This document shows positions 24,323 through 33,403 of a DNA stretch of 64,000 bases, one piece after another. The DNA comes from Triops longicaudatus (Eukaryota; Arthropoda; Branchiopoda; Notostraca; Triopsidae). Within the stretch, counting starts at the first letter, position 1. Each line of letters begins with the position of its first letter. The notes under the pieces were generated by a model that saw nothing but the letters and a program-made list of their open reading frames with translations, had not been told where the DNA came from and searched no databases. The stretch is from contig JAGQDJ010000003.1 in assembly GCA_022885665.1 (NCBI GenBank), positions 434,001-498,000 on the forward strand, read 5' to 3'. The position numbers and the translations under genes are program-made.

Positions 24323-25329
24323 AGTATTTCTCCATTTCGTGTGCTTTAACTTGCACTTCACGAATAGCAAGCAGTTTCGCTAATGCTTAAAAAAAAAATA
24401 ATTAAAAAGGAAAAAGAATGTAGGAAATGAAACACTGCAGATTATTTGCAAAGAAAAATTTCATTTAACGAAAATTCTTGCTATCTGAAATTCCATGCGT
24501 TAATTCCAACAGGTGTACTTTTCGTATTATGGAGTCACTCTTTTGGAATAGCACGGTTACCAAGAATATGTTACATCCGTCCATCGAATCATAGCTTACT
24601 CGAAAGAGTGTGGTGACTTTGAAATCCGTACAGACCCCTGAATGTTTGTAGAAGGTGATGAATTGGTAGTTGTTTTGTGCGAAGAAGTAATACTCGTTGA
24701 TGTGTCCCACAAAAACAGCTCAATGATATTAAAAAATACAGTAAAAGAAAAGACACTTTTTTCTTGTTCCTGCGTTTCGTTAGCCCGTAGTCGTTCCCAA
24801 TGTTGTCCACCGTCATATCGACAAATCATATCTTTGCCTCAAACTTCCCTTGAAACTTACGGAGTGTTAAAAAGCTAGAAAAATATTATTGTACCAGAAA
24901 GAGTTTAAGGAATGGAAAGACAAATAAAAGTAATCCCCAACGTGTTACCTTAACAAAGCTGTAACTAGTGTATTATATGAATTAAATTAAAATACAACTT
25001 AAAATTCTTACTGCGCCAGAAATGCTAATAAAACGCATTCTAGGAATTGGCGGAAATTGGAGCTATTAAGGCATTTTGGGTATTGATTAGCCCCGTATTC
25101 CGTGACACCGCGTGGCAGTCGTTTGTTGTGGAACTGTTGCTATAGGTAGCGGTGAGGCGCAAGGTGGGAAGTACCTATTTTGTGCAGACTTCAGTGACAA
25201 AACAGACACGGCCTTGCTGGTGCTAATCCTCGGTTCGAAACTTTGTGCGAAGCACCAAGTTTTAAAAGCTTTGGTCCGTCTTTCACGTGTGAATACTAGT
25301 GATTAGCACATCAAAGTTTCTCCACAAAG
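24323..25329. other. Opsin 3' UTR and upstream region of the orphan gene
   Basis: A plausible opsin poly(A) signal, AATAAA, lies at 24923-24928. Nothing else was recognised. The open frame at 25112-25306 ends just before the next start codon and has no partner exon. Confidence 0.4.
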
Positions 25330-27487
25330 ATGGAGACATCCACCCCAGAATTAAGCTATCTCACGTCCCGGTACTCGGAATGTGAAACTGAAGAACCGGC
25401 TTCATTTGACGCTACTGGCCAGGCCATGCTGCCGCCACGCGAAAATCATTCCTTTGATCACGGAAATTCTGTCGACTTTTCAGGAATAAATGTGCAAGAG
25501 AAGTGTGAAAGGATAACGTCTAACTTACTGGTGAGAAATCATTCAAGATTCAAATTATGCTTCTTAATACGGTATACTCATAATCGAATTCGAGCTGTTC
25601 GAATTTGCAGAAAAGAAATTTAACCTTCTAATATAAATTATGTCTATTTACAGTGTGCACACTGAATAAGTGAAAACAAACAAAACAATATTTAACAATA
25701 ATTATCATGACTGGCAACTATTATTGAATAATGATAATTCTAATAAACTAGTAAGAAGGTAAAAATGACCAAAAAATAGACCAAAACTTTTTTTGGGGTA
25801 TTTCTAGGACACTTACAGGAATTTTTCTCTCTTAAAAGCGAAATTCGCCAACTTTCAAGGCCTAATTACACCCTGGAAACATGGCAAACGAGCCGGTCTT
25901 TTCCCTAGCAGCAAGCGAGTTCATTCGAAACGTGTTCCATCCAAGAAAAACGCCAGGAAACAAACAACTGTGGCAGACATCCAGTGCAACGATCAAAGCG
26001 TCCAAACCACAGCTCCGGTTGAACAGCAAATTGATGCCACACTTGCCACCGCTACACCTGTCATGGCCTCACAGTCGGTGGAAAACTTCATTACCCATAT
26101 CGTGGCAATGAGATTATCTTTGGAGCGGGTTGTCAGGCAACTCCAGCAATTGAACGCCGACAGCCATGACACCAAACAAATCGGATACGGTCGCCACATG
26201 AAACAAGTGGAATGCTTTTCTTCCTTAGCGATCGGTATGAACCGAGTGCAAAAATCTGTGCAAACCATCGAATCTCACCTGGAAGAACTATTTATATATT
26301 TGGCTGAAGCCCAAGACGCTCACACTTCTAAAGTTGAATCCAATTTTGCGAACATGTCCTCTTTAATCCAGAATTTACGTACGACTGCATCCAGTCCTAG
26401 CAAGCGAGACAGTACAGAAATTTTAGTGCGTTTTGATAGAAATGCTGCGGTAATTGGAGACACATTCTCATTGATAAGTCCTTTTCGTAACGAGGAACGT
26501 CAAGCAATGCTTCACAACAATCCCAAACGTCTTAGTTGGGCTGTTCCGCGTCGAAGACTCTCGAAAAAGCAAGAAATTCGAAGAAAAGCCCAACTTATTA
26601 CCCGGTAAGTTCAATAGCAGAAAAATCCTATAAAAATAATGAAAGACACAGGATTAGCACAAGAACGCTTTTTAGTTCGCAATAAATCGATTCTCACGTA
26701 TAATAAAAATGGCATCAGCACGGAGGGTCGTTCTTGAATTCTGCCATTAGGCGAACAATTGGTAGGTTCTGTCGTCATTAAAGAAACAAGTCGTATATCT
26801 GGAAGCCTATTTTTAATTACTTGCGCTAATGAGCGTCAAATGTCAAACGGCAATCATGGCTATGATGCAAACGCTTTACTAGAAGACGGAAAGTCTTTGT
26901 GAGCTGTGCTTCATAAGGAATAGAATCCATTCTTCGTGCTTAAGCTCTTGTATGGAACGGAATTCAGCAAAAACCCACCGACGTCAGTTGTTCCCTTTCC
27001 AATCGTTGAAGTTACCGCGGTTTTGCTCCTTTGTACACAACGGGTACAATAGATCTGGGAAGTAGCGCTAGGCCCTTCCCATTCCGTTTTGTTTGCACTC
27101 GATTCTTTGTCTGAGTATTTGCGGTATCCAAAGATTTATCTCAACATCTTAGAATCTCCGCTTTATTAGAAATTCTACACGAGAAACACTACGCAGTTAC
27201 TTTAAAGGGCAATGGACGTCAAAATCAGCGTTGTCTTACAAAAAAAGCACAAAAAATCTAGTTCCAAATATATGTTTCTTTTTATCACGCGCGACAAAAT
27301 AACGAACATTTTCAGGGAACAAAGAATCTTACAATCAAATCGGGTATTCGTGTCATTGGTCCAACGCGGTCACGTGGTGCTGCCGCGTCACGGAGATCGT
27401 ATGAAATGCACTCCGACGAAGATGGGCAATAACTCTGGAACGTCCCGATGGAAAAAATTCAAACAAAAGTCTGCGTTCGTAGAATAA
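25330..27487 (+). CDS. Unrecognised helical protein gene with an apparent one-base frameshift
   Basis: Proposed exons are 25330-25530, 25819-26604 and 27316-27487, each with good GT-AG borders and an AATAAA at 27495. Exon 1 starts METSTPELSYLTSRYSECET. Exon 2 begins in phase as EFFSLKSEIRQLSRPNYTLE but hits TAG at 25906. The other frame then continues for about 230 codons with normal protein composition. The summed length is one base over a multiple of three, as expected for a single extra base in the TCTTTTCCC run at 25897-25905. The body has helix-rich stretches (VENFITHIVAMRLSLERVVRQ, trimmed) and a basic segment near the end. I know no family for it. It may be a lineage-specific gene, a fresh pseudogene or an assembly error. 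The exon model is moderately sure; the function is unknown. Confidence 0.5.
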
Positions 27488-28042
27488 TGTGTACAATAAA
27501 AATGCATCAAAATCTCAATATGTGTTTTTGGTATCCATTGCTCTTTAAGCTTATAAACAACTTGCTTTAAGTTTTATTTTCTTACCGACGTCTTTCAACA
27601 GAAATTACTCTCAAACTCACATTTTAAAAACACCTTAAAGAGCTTTCTTTTATCAACTGTATAATGCACTACAACAATAGACCTGTCTTTGCTTTCACCC
27701 GTTTTCTCTTAATAAACAACATTCAACATAAAGGATAGAATGCATCAAAGATATTTTCAGTGTAACCTGAAAGACCGTACCCAAAAAAAAAATGAGAAAA
27801 AGCTGCTTGTTGGATTGAGACTTGTTCTTAAAGATACTTAAAAACTTGTGGAAAATCACAATCCCCTTATTGACTTTGCGCTTCGGATCAAGAAGCGTGC
27901 TTGAGAACTAAGTCTAAAGTGACAGTGGCTCTTGATATTTCAAGATTACGCTACAGTTTTTTTTTTTGTTTTCTTTTTAAAGAAGTTCTAATACCCGTAT
28001 TCGTACCAATCTGTGTTGGCTAGACTGCGAGCAAAATGTCAA
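27488..28042. other. 3' UTR and gap between orphan exons
   Basis: It contains the AATAAA at 27495-27500 and AT-rich sequence. An in-frame TAA near 27989 separates the next open stretch from anything upstream. Confidence 0.4.
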
Positions 28043-28744
28043 ATGCTCGAAAACATCGTAGCAGAAAGAAGCAATCGCATTCGGACGCTAGAAGAAGAGA
28101 GAGAAGGTCGAAATGCGTTTTTTGACCGGGTTCAAGGATTCGTGGAAAGCTTGTTAACCCACACGTCGTTTACAAACGGAACACAATCATGTCAGGTAAC
28201 GATTTATCCGAAATGTGTGCACTGCATACATGTATTAGGCAAAAGACCGGGCTTTAGTGAGAAAACAGGTGAAAGACTGCATATTTATCAGGCATAAATT
28301 AACGTATAAAACGAAATATTTCAGAAATGTTTTCGGTAGAATCCGATTTATGTTCAAGTTATCTTCATTTTTTTTTCTAGGCGTTTGTATTCCCAGAAAT
28401 TTATTTTTCGACTGCAACAGCATTAGAATTGGGCTTTTATGGCACCTGACTTTTTCGTTATTTTGATACTTTCTTCCTAGGTATTCGAATATCACATTTC
28501 TGTAGGCCCTTCTGGATCAATTCTAAGTCCTCTATATGAAAAGATCCCAGATTTTCTCATACTTTGTAAGCAGTGTTTCTGCTCATGTGATTTTCTCTTT
28601 GTTGGGAGACGAACGTCTGCAAAACTTTTATTAGATAATCCGTACACTGATTTTAGAATTGCAAATAAAGCTTGCACTTATGTGACAAAGAAATTTGAAC
28701 TGAATTCTCCTCCAGACGTCTTACTTGAGCAACGGTGCAATTAA
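28043..28744 (+). CDS. Unrecognised two-exon ORF with coiled-coil start
   Basis: Exon 28043-28195 starts MLENIVAERSNRIRTLEEER, a strongly charged helix, and ends at CAG|GTAACG. Exon 28481-28744 joins in phase after TTCTTCCTAG and stays open for 87 codons, with a Cys-rich patch (ILCKQCFCSCDF) and a TAA stop. The result is 138 residues. Alternatively a weak donor at 28735 (CG|GTGCAA) joins a 19-base microexon, 28897-28915, and then 29171-29449, all in phase. That would make one longer protein of about 240 residues. I cannot choose between these. No family was recognised. The start codon is the first Met after an in-frame stop. Confidence 0.42.
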
Positions 28745-28896
28745 AAAATGCAAATTTGGAATTTGAAGAACTCAGCGACATGTTCTAAGACGCTTAGACG
28801 ATGGAGAACCGCCGGAAATAAATGCAAGACTGAGCTTGCTTAAATACGACGGAAATCTCACGTAGACTGATCGGTCTTCATTTGATTCCTTTCTAG

Positions 28897-29449
28897 TGTC
28901 ACGTCTGTCCAGAACGTAAGTCTACGGGAAATGAGATGGTCAAAGTGAATGCAACACGTAGTCACCTTGTTGCCACTCAAGGTGACTTAGTTGACCACCA
29001 ATCTGATTTTAGTCCCCTTCAGAAAACTGGAGTCGTAAGGAACTCGAGAACGGCAAATGACGTCAAGGTACGACCTAACCACATGGTAATGAATATGCCC
29101 CTTCATTCTGTCTACGGTCTGAATAGGTGTCAGATTTTATGTAATTATTCTTGTTACGCTCTCCCCACAGGTTTTACTTTCCCGGCAAAGATTACTGCGG
29201 CGGACATGGGAGTTTTCGTGTCTGAAATCCGGTGAACGCTTAGCTGCTTTAAACGACTGTTATAAGCAATTATTCGACCACCATTTGTTGCTACGAAAAC
29301 GCTTCTTGCAGATGACATGTTTTTCGTCAAGAAAGTTGCGAACTTGGCGAAAACAGAGCAAACGGCTGTCACGTTTGCGAGCGTTGACGAGGAAGAAATT
29401 GCACCACAAAGTCCGAAGGCTAGAAACTCATTACATGGCAAGTTATTGA
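28897..29449 (+). CDS. Unrecognised exons ending in a very basic tail
   Basis: Segment 28897-29067 follows the acceptor TTCTAG and is open from its first base; it reads CHVCPERKSTGNEMVK at its start. Its donor is AAG|GTACGA. Segment 29171-29449 follows CCCACAG, continues in phase (VLLSRQRLLRRTWEFS) and ends in a stretch rich in Lys, Arg and Leu before TGA. If translation starts at Met 28936, the product has 136 residues. An alternative donor at 28916 (AAC|GTAAGT) would use only 19 bases of the first segment. The basic tail suggests binding to nucleic acid or to an acidic partner, but that is a guess. No homologue was recognised. Confidence 0.4.
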
Positions 29450-29574
29450 AAGGTTATAAATACGCTTTCCTCAAGTAAGCTTTTCTACAGTATAATTACA
29501 ATGATTTTCTTACGTACCTGAATGGCAAGACACCAAAAATGTAGTGTTCGAACGTACGGAAAATTAGACAGATG

Positions 29575-29764
29575 TGTACACTATTTCGCAATAGAAACGA
29601 CCCAAACAAAACTGCTCTATGCTAACCGCACGCCACCCTGTGACTCAAGCTTTAACTGTGGGTCAATAGCGTTCGAAAGAGCTTGGAGTGAGACACGCTA
29701 GCGCAACTGCCGCGGCATTAGGCATACGCGAGTTTGGGACGTTTTTGTTGAGAATTACTGTACA
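29575..29764. mobile_element. Small terminal-inverted-repeat element (MITE), copy 2
   Basis: 190 bases with about 33-base imperfect inverted ends. The left end reads TGTACACTATTTCGCAA and then GAAACGACCCAAAC. The right end, reversed, reads TGTACAGTAATTCTCAA and then AAACGTCCCAAAC. The interior matches copy 1 at 22873-23063. It is non-autonomous, and the superfamily is unresolved because no target duplication is clear. Confidence 0.7.
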
Positions 29765-30117
29765 TTTTTCCATTATGGTTCCAAACCTAAACGTAATGGA
29801 AACAACTAAGTTAATGTTTTTTTTTAACCAAATAAAGGTTCTAGCCTAGAGTATGAAAATAACTTACTACTTTCTCAATCTTCGTAACTAACTATAATTG
29901 ACATTTTTCACGCCACGTCCGACTAATTCAGTTATTCTGCGTGGGATCCAGATTAGACGGCTTTGGTGTACGTGTGCGCATGCCGCATTAGTAACTTAAT
30001 TCAATCTAAGGAAGATGATCCATTTGACCCAACGTTGCCACGATTGTAACAGCTTAGAACAATCCAGTGATCCATTCGCTGTTATCTTTCAGAGTCACTA
30101 CGATTAATTATTCCCTT

Positions 30118-30378
30118 CAGAGGCGCAGCTAGGAATTTGTTTCGGGGTAGGCCTGTACACTCAAACGCCCCTCAATTTGCCTCAATTCAACTAAATTTTT
30201 ATTTGCGGGGGGCCAGCTAGTCCAGCCCTAAACGACATCGGCATAAAAAAAAAATCTTGAGCGTAACGGCATCAATGTAAGACCTGCTACAATTGCGAAA
30301 AGGAGGAGTCAAGAATTTTTTTTAAGGATTTCGGGGTAGGCCTGGGCCTGCCGGTCCTACCCCCTGGCTGCGCCACTG
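30118..30378. mobile_element. hAT-type MITE with exact 8-bp target duplication
   Basis: The left end CAGAGGCGCAGCTAGG and the reversed right end CAGTGGCGCAGCCAGG form terminal inverted repeats. The element is 261 bases long. It is flanked by the direct repeat ATTCCCTT at 30110-30117 and 30379-30386. An 8-base duplication with CAGnGGCG-like ends is the mark of the hAT superfamily. It has no coding capacity, so it was mobilised in trans. The intact duplication indicates a fairly recent insertion. Confidence 0.85.
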
Positions 30379-30797
30379 ATTCCCTTCCACCAACTGTGAG
30401 GGACACGGAAAAACAGAGGTTGAAACTGATCCGACTTTCCTACAACGAATGTGATCAAAACGCAAGAATTATGAAGGAACAGTGTGAACTTAACGCTTCG
30501 TGTTGATTTCTGCTCCTAAAAAAAAAAAAAAAAAAAAAAAACGAATTGTCTTACATAGAAAAGCTTACAATACCAAAGAAAGGTGTCCTTTGTTGCCTTC
30601 TTTCCTGTTACCTCTCTTTGTAGATCTTGTCAATGCCTTGTATGAAATGCCTTTTCTCTTACACGGACAATCTCCGTAAAGTTCTGTCTCCTTCATTATT
30701 TATATGCATTCTACCTTTCTAACTGACCTTATTGTCCAACACGATAAGAAACGTGATAAAGATAGTAACACAAGTTTGTGTACGGAATATTAAACAG

Positions 30798-31049
30798 GTT
30801 TTGCTCGCCAACTTGGAAGCCAAAGTGATGCACTTGGTCGACTTGTTAGACGGTAATTCTTCAGGGAGCATGCTGTCACAAACCAGAGAGAAGAAAAGTA
30901 CCAGCCAACACCGAGAACAAGGCCTTGAAACGTCCTACAACCGTATCGTCTTCCACCTTGATTGGCTGCGGGACTGCGTTCGTATATTGTTAGTCGTTCT
31001 TTTGAAATGTGACGCCGGCCAAACCCATGATGCTTCCGTGCTTTTATAG
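30798..31049 (+). CDS. Possible terminal exon of an unrecognised gene
   Basis: After the acceptor TAAACAG, 83 codons stay open before TAG: VLLANLEAKVMHLVDLLDGN at the start, then a Ser/Thr/Gln-rich part and a hydrophobic helix near the end. It begins in the same phase and with the same VLL residues as the exon at 29171, so the two might be alternative last exons. No donor partner is proven. It faces the SIAH-like gene tail to tail, 176 bases away. Confidence 0.3.
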   Translation, partial: VLLANLEAKVMHLVDLLDGNSSGSMLSQTREKKSTSQHREQGLETSYNRIVFHLDWLRDCVRILLVVLLKCDAGQTHDASVLL

Positions 31050-31224
31050 AAAAAATGAAAACTTGATAGCCGTTATTAAAAAACCAATTACTTCAATTTT
31101 TCCTGTGACAAGTACCAATACATTTCGGAATAAAAACATTGTTCTGAGAACACAAGGCCGAAGGGCAAAAAATAACTTTTCAACAATAAAAAAGGCGAGG
31201 AACTTCATAAGGCCATCACTGTTA

Positions 31225-32655
31225 TCATTTTTCAATGCAAAGGTTCAAGACAATCTCCCCATTCGTGGCGAAATGGTTGACAACATCCACGCTAAGCGTC
31301 AGACAGTCAGATTCTGCTTGAATTGCGCTCAAGCGAGGAACATGCTTGTGAGTAGTACGACAATAGGATATTTTCCTGGTAAGTGTTTCACCTGGGCCGC
31401 GTACTAGCTCCAAAGTATAAACAAAATTGCTGGCTTTACTACTCGGCCCGATATATTCCACCAGGGCAAAGAGCTGACAACGGGGAATGTTCTGGAAAAC
31501 GTTGACGCGGAAATGCTCATCGTAGCAGTAAACTAACCAATCCGTATTGAAAGACGTCGGACATCCCAGCGTAAACCTGATTACTTGCCGCTCGCCGGTA
31601 AGTAAACGGGACGCGTGACGTTCTCTCAGGTGTGACGCGTACTTCCATAAAGGTCCGCTCCATACGCAGGGACGGAAGACGCAAAAATAGAGGCGAAAAT
31701 CACAGTTGCTTTCGTGGTAGTCTTTGTCAGCCAGCAAGGAGTGGACATGGCAGCCTCCGGCAGCATTTTTACAGGGGAATTTCAACCGTTCGGCCACTTT
31801 CTCCATAGCCAGATTGCGCGTTTCGGAAAAGCGCTCGCGGCAAGTTGGGCAGAGTGCGAGTTGGGCCTTACAGCGCAGGCATACCAGGTGACCACGACGG
31901 CACTGGCTAATGGGAGGAGCAATGTAATCCAGGCAGACTGGGCATTCTAAAATACTTAGCAGCTCAGAGTGCAAAGTACGAGCTTCACGAGCTAAGTTTT
32001 GCTCTAATAAATTCTGAGAAGTGGAAGGCGTGGTTTCACGCAAAACAGGACTTGGCTCATCCGTTTGAATGTTTTGTTGAGGCGTTCCATCTAAGTTTCT
32101 GATTGCGTTCTGCGTGTTAGGAGTAGAGGAACGTGGTCCGGGGAAACGGTTTCTCACGACGTCGCGGACGATGTCGGAGACATTGAACGGCGTCGAGTGG
32201 CGTAAATTGGATAATGCGAGTGATGGGCGAGAGCCGGGCAATGAATTTTCGCTTAGAGATCGTGTAGTATCAAAATCTGCATCTTCTCCTTCAGCCTCTG
32301 TGGTTTCAGCCCGCGCCTGTTGAATTTCCAGCGTTTCATCCTGATCCGCTCTGACACGAAAATTGGACCTTTGTGGCGACAATGCTACGGTAGCATTGTC
32401 TGCGCAAAGGCAAACGATGAAGGAGCACCGCGGACATCGATTACGTCCATCCAATAGGTCTACAACATGAAAAGCAAAAATATTATAAGAACAAAGGGAC
32501 ATTTTTCTATGAGATAACTTACCGACTTCAGCGTCAGATTCCGAAGATCCAGAATCAGGCACTGGTTCAACGGCAATTCTACGTCGACGGGCCGCCTTTT
32601 CTAAGTGACGTGCAGCACAAAGTCTTTTTCTCATTGCGCATAGCAAATTTTGCAA
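31225..32655 (-). CDS. SIAH-like RING E3 ubiquitin ligase
   Basis: Two exons are most likely: 32655-32523 and 32459-31225. They are split by a 63-base intron (GTAAGT...TTGTAG on the minus strand) that happens to have no stop and keep frame. Spliced length is 1368 nt, giving 455 residues. The N-terminus is basic, followed by a Cys-rich CPRCSFIVCLC and a long low-complexity, acidic/Ser/Pro region. The RING finger is at residues 217-252 (CPVCLDYIAPPISQCRRGHL, then CPTCRE). Directly after comes a SIAH-type zinc-finger segment (FPCKNAAGGCHVH...HESNC) and a beta-rich substrate-binding-like C-terminus. SIAH proteins direct substrates to the proteasome. The spacing fits seven-in-absentia, but the long N-terminal region is unusual for SIAH1/2, so it is a divergent member. 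Met32655 or Met32634 could start it. Confidence 0.87.
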   Translation of the reverse strand: MQNLLCAMRKRLCAARHLEKAARRRRIAVEPVPDSGSSESDAEVGKLSHRKMSLCSYNIFAFHVVDLLDGRNRCPRCSFIVCLCADNATVALSPQRSNFRVRADQDETLEIQQARAETTEAEGEDADFDTTRSLSENSLPGSRPSLALSNLRHSTPFNVSDIVRDVVRNRFPGPRSSTPNTQNAIRNLDGTPQQNIQTDEPSPVLRETTPSTSQNLLEQNLAREARTLHSELLSILECPVCLDYIAPPISQCRRGHLVCLRCKAQLALCPTCRERFSETRNLAMEKVAERLKFPCKNAAGGCHVHSLLADKDYHESNCDFRLYFCVFRPCVWSGPLWKYASHLRERHASRLLTGERQVIRFTLGCPTSFNTDWLVYCYDEHFRVNVFQNIPRCQLFALVEYIGPSSKASNFVYTLELVRGPGETLTRKISYCRTTHKHVPRLSAIQAESDCLTLSVDVVNHFATNGEIVLNLCIEK

Positions 32656-33403
32656 ACCAAACGAGAACTAAAGTCATATGTTATGGCTATGATGATCTGA
32701 CGCAAGTTCAAATTTGTCTGTTTTCTGTATATAACGCCATCTATTGAGCAATCGATTAGTATTTTCTACGTACATTTCAAATCGCCGACGAATCTTCTGG
32801 GTGAGTCACCGACTCATCAGCTAGTGAATTAATTCAAATACACAAATGAGGATTTTAGAAACTTTATTTCCTAGTGAAGAAAGCTTTAAAATTAATGTCG
32901 ATTTGCAGTTTTTCAGGACTAGCATAGCCACATGACTTTCCGCAACTTTAATTTTCTCCATCAAACGCAAGCCAGCAATCAGCGGCAACAATCTTCCGTC
33001 TCTTCTCTATTGCTACAAGTCTTGCTTGTATAGAGATTCATGTACACAATACATTTGACTAGAGATTCCTTAAAGTTCGTTTGTCTTGATTCCGCAGCTT
33101 TAAATGTCAAACCTTGGCGCCAACTCAAGGATAGCGTACGTTTGTTGCCATAGTAGCTGCGTTTGCTGCAGTTTTGCAAGATTTCCAAATAAGGTAGGCG
33201 GAGCTAATCCGCACAGGAATAAAATCCGCCCGCCTCAGCGTTTACCACGTGGATCCGCGGCTTGGATCACTTTTCATTCAGCTGACTTCCCGACTATTCC
33301 TCCTTCATGGGGTTTCCGTGGCATCTAGTACGACAGTCATTGTTATACGTTGGTAAGTCGTGGTAAAAATAACAGTACTGCAGCCTTTTGTTTTCTGGTG
33401 ACT
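32656..33403. promoter_or_regulatory. Divergent intergenic region of SIAH-like and GBE1
   Basis: The 748 bases between two divergent starts must hold both promoters. No TATA box or clear factor site was seen. Open frames on both strands are short and unrelated to known proteins. Confidence 0.4.

Larger units (their letters stand above)
29450..30797. other. Non-coding stretch carrying two transposon relics and a poly-A run
   Basis: It holds the MITE copy at 29575-29764, the hAT-type MITE at 30118-30378 and an A22-type homopolymer near 30519-30541. No coding sequence was recognised. Confidence 0.5.
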
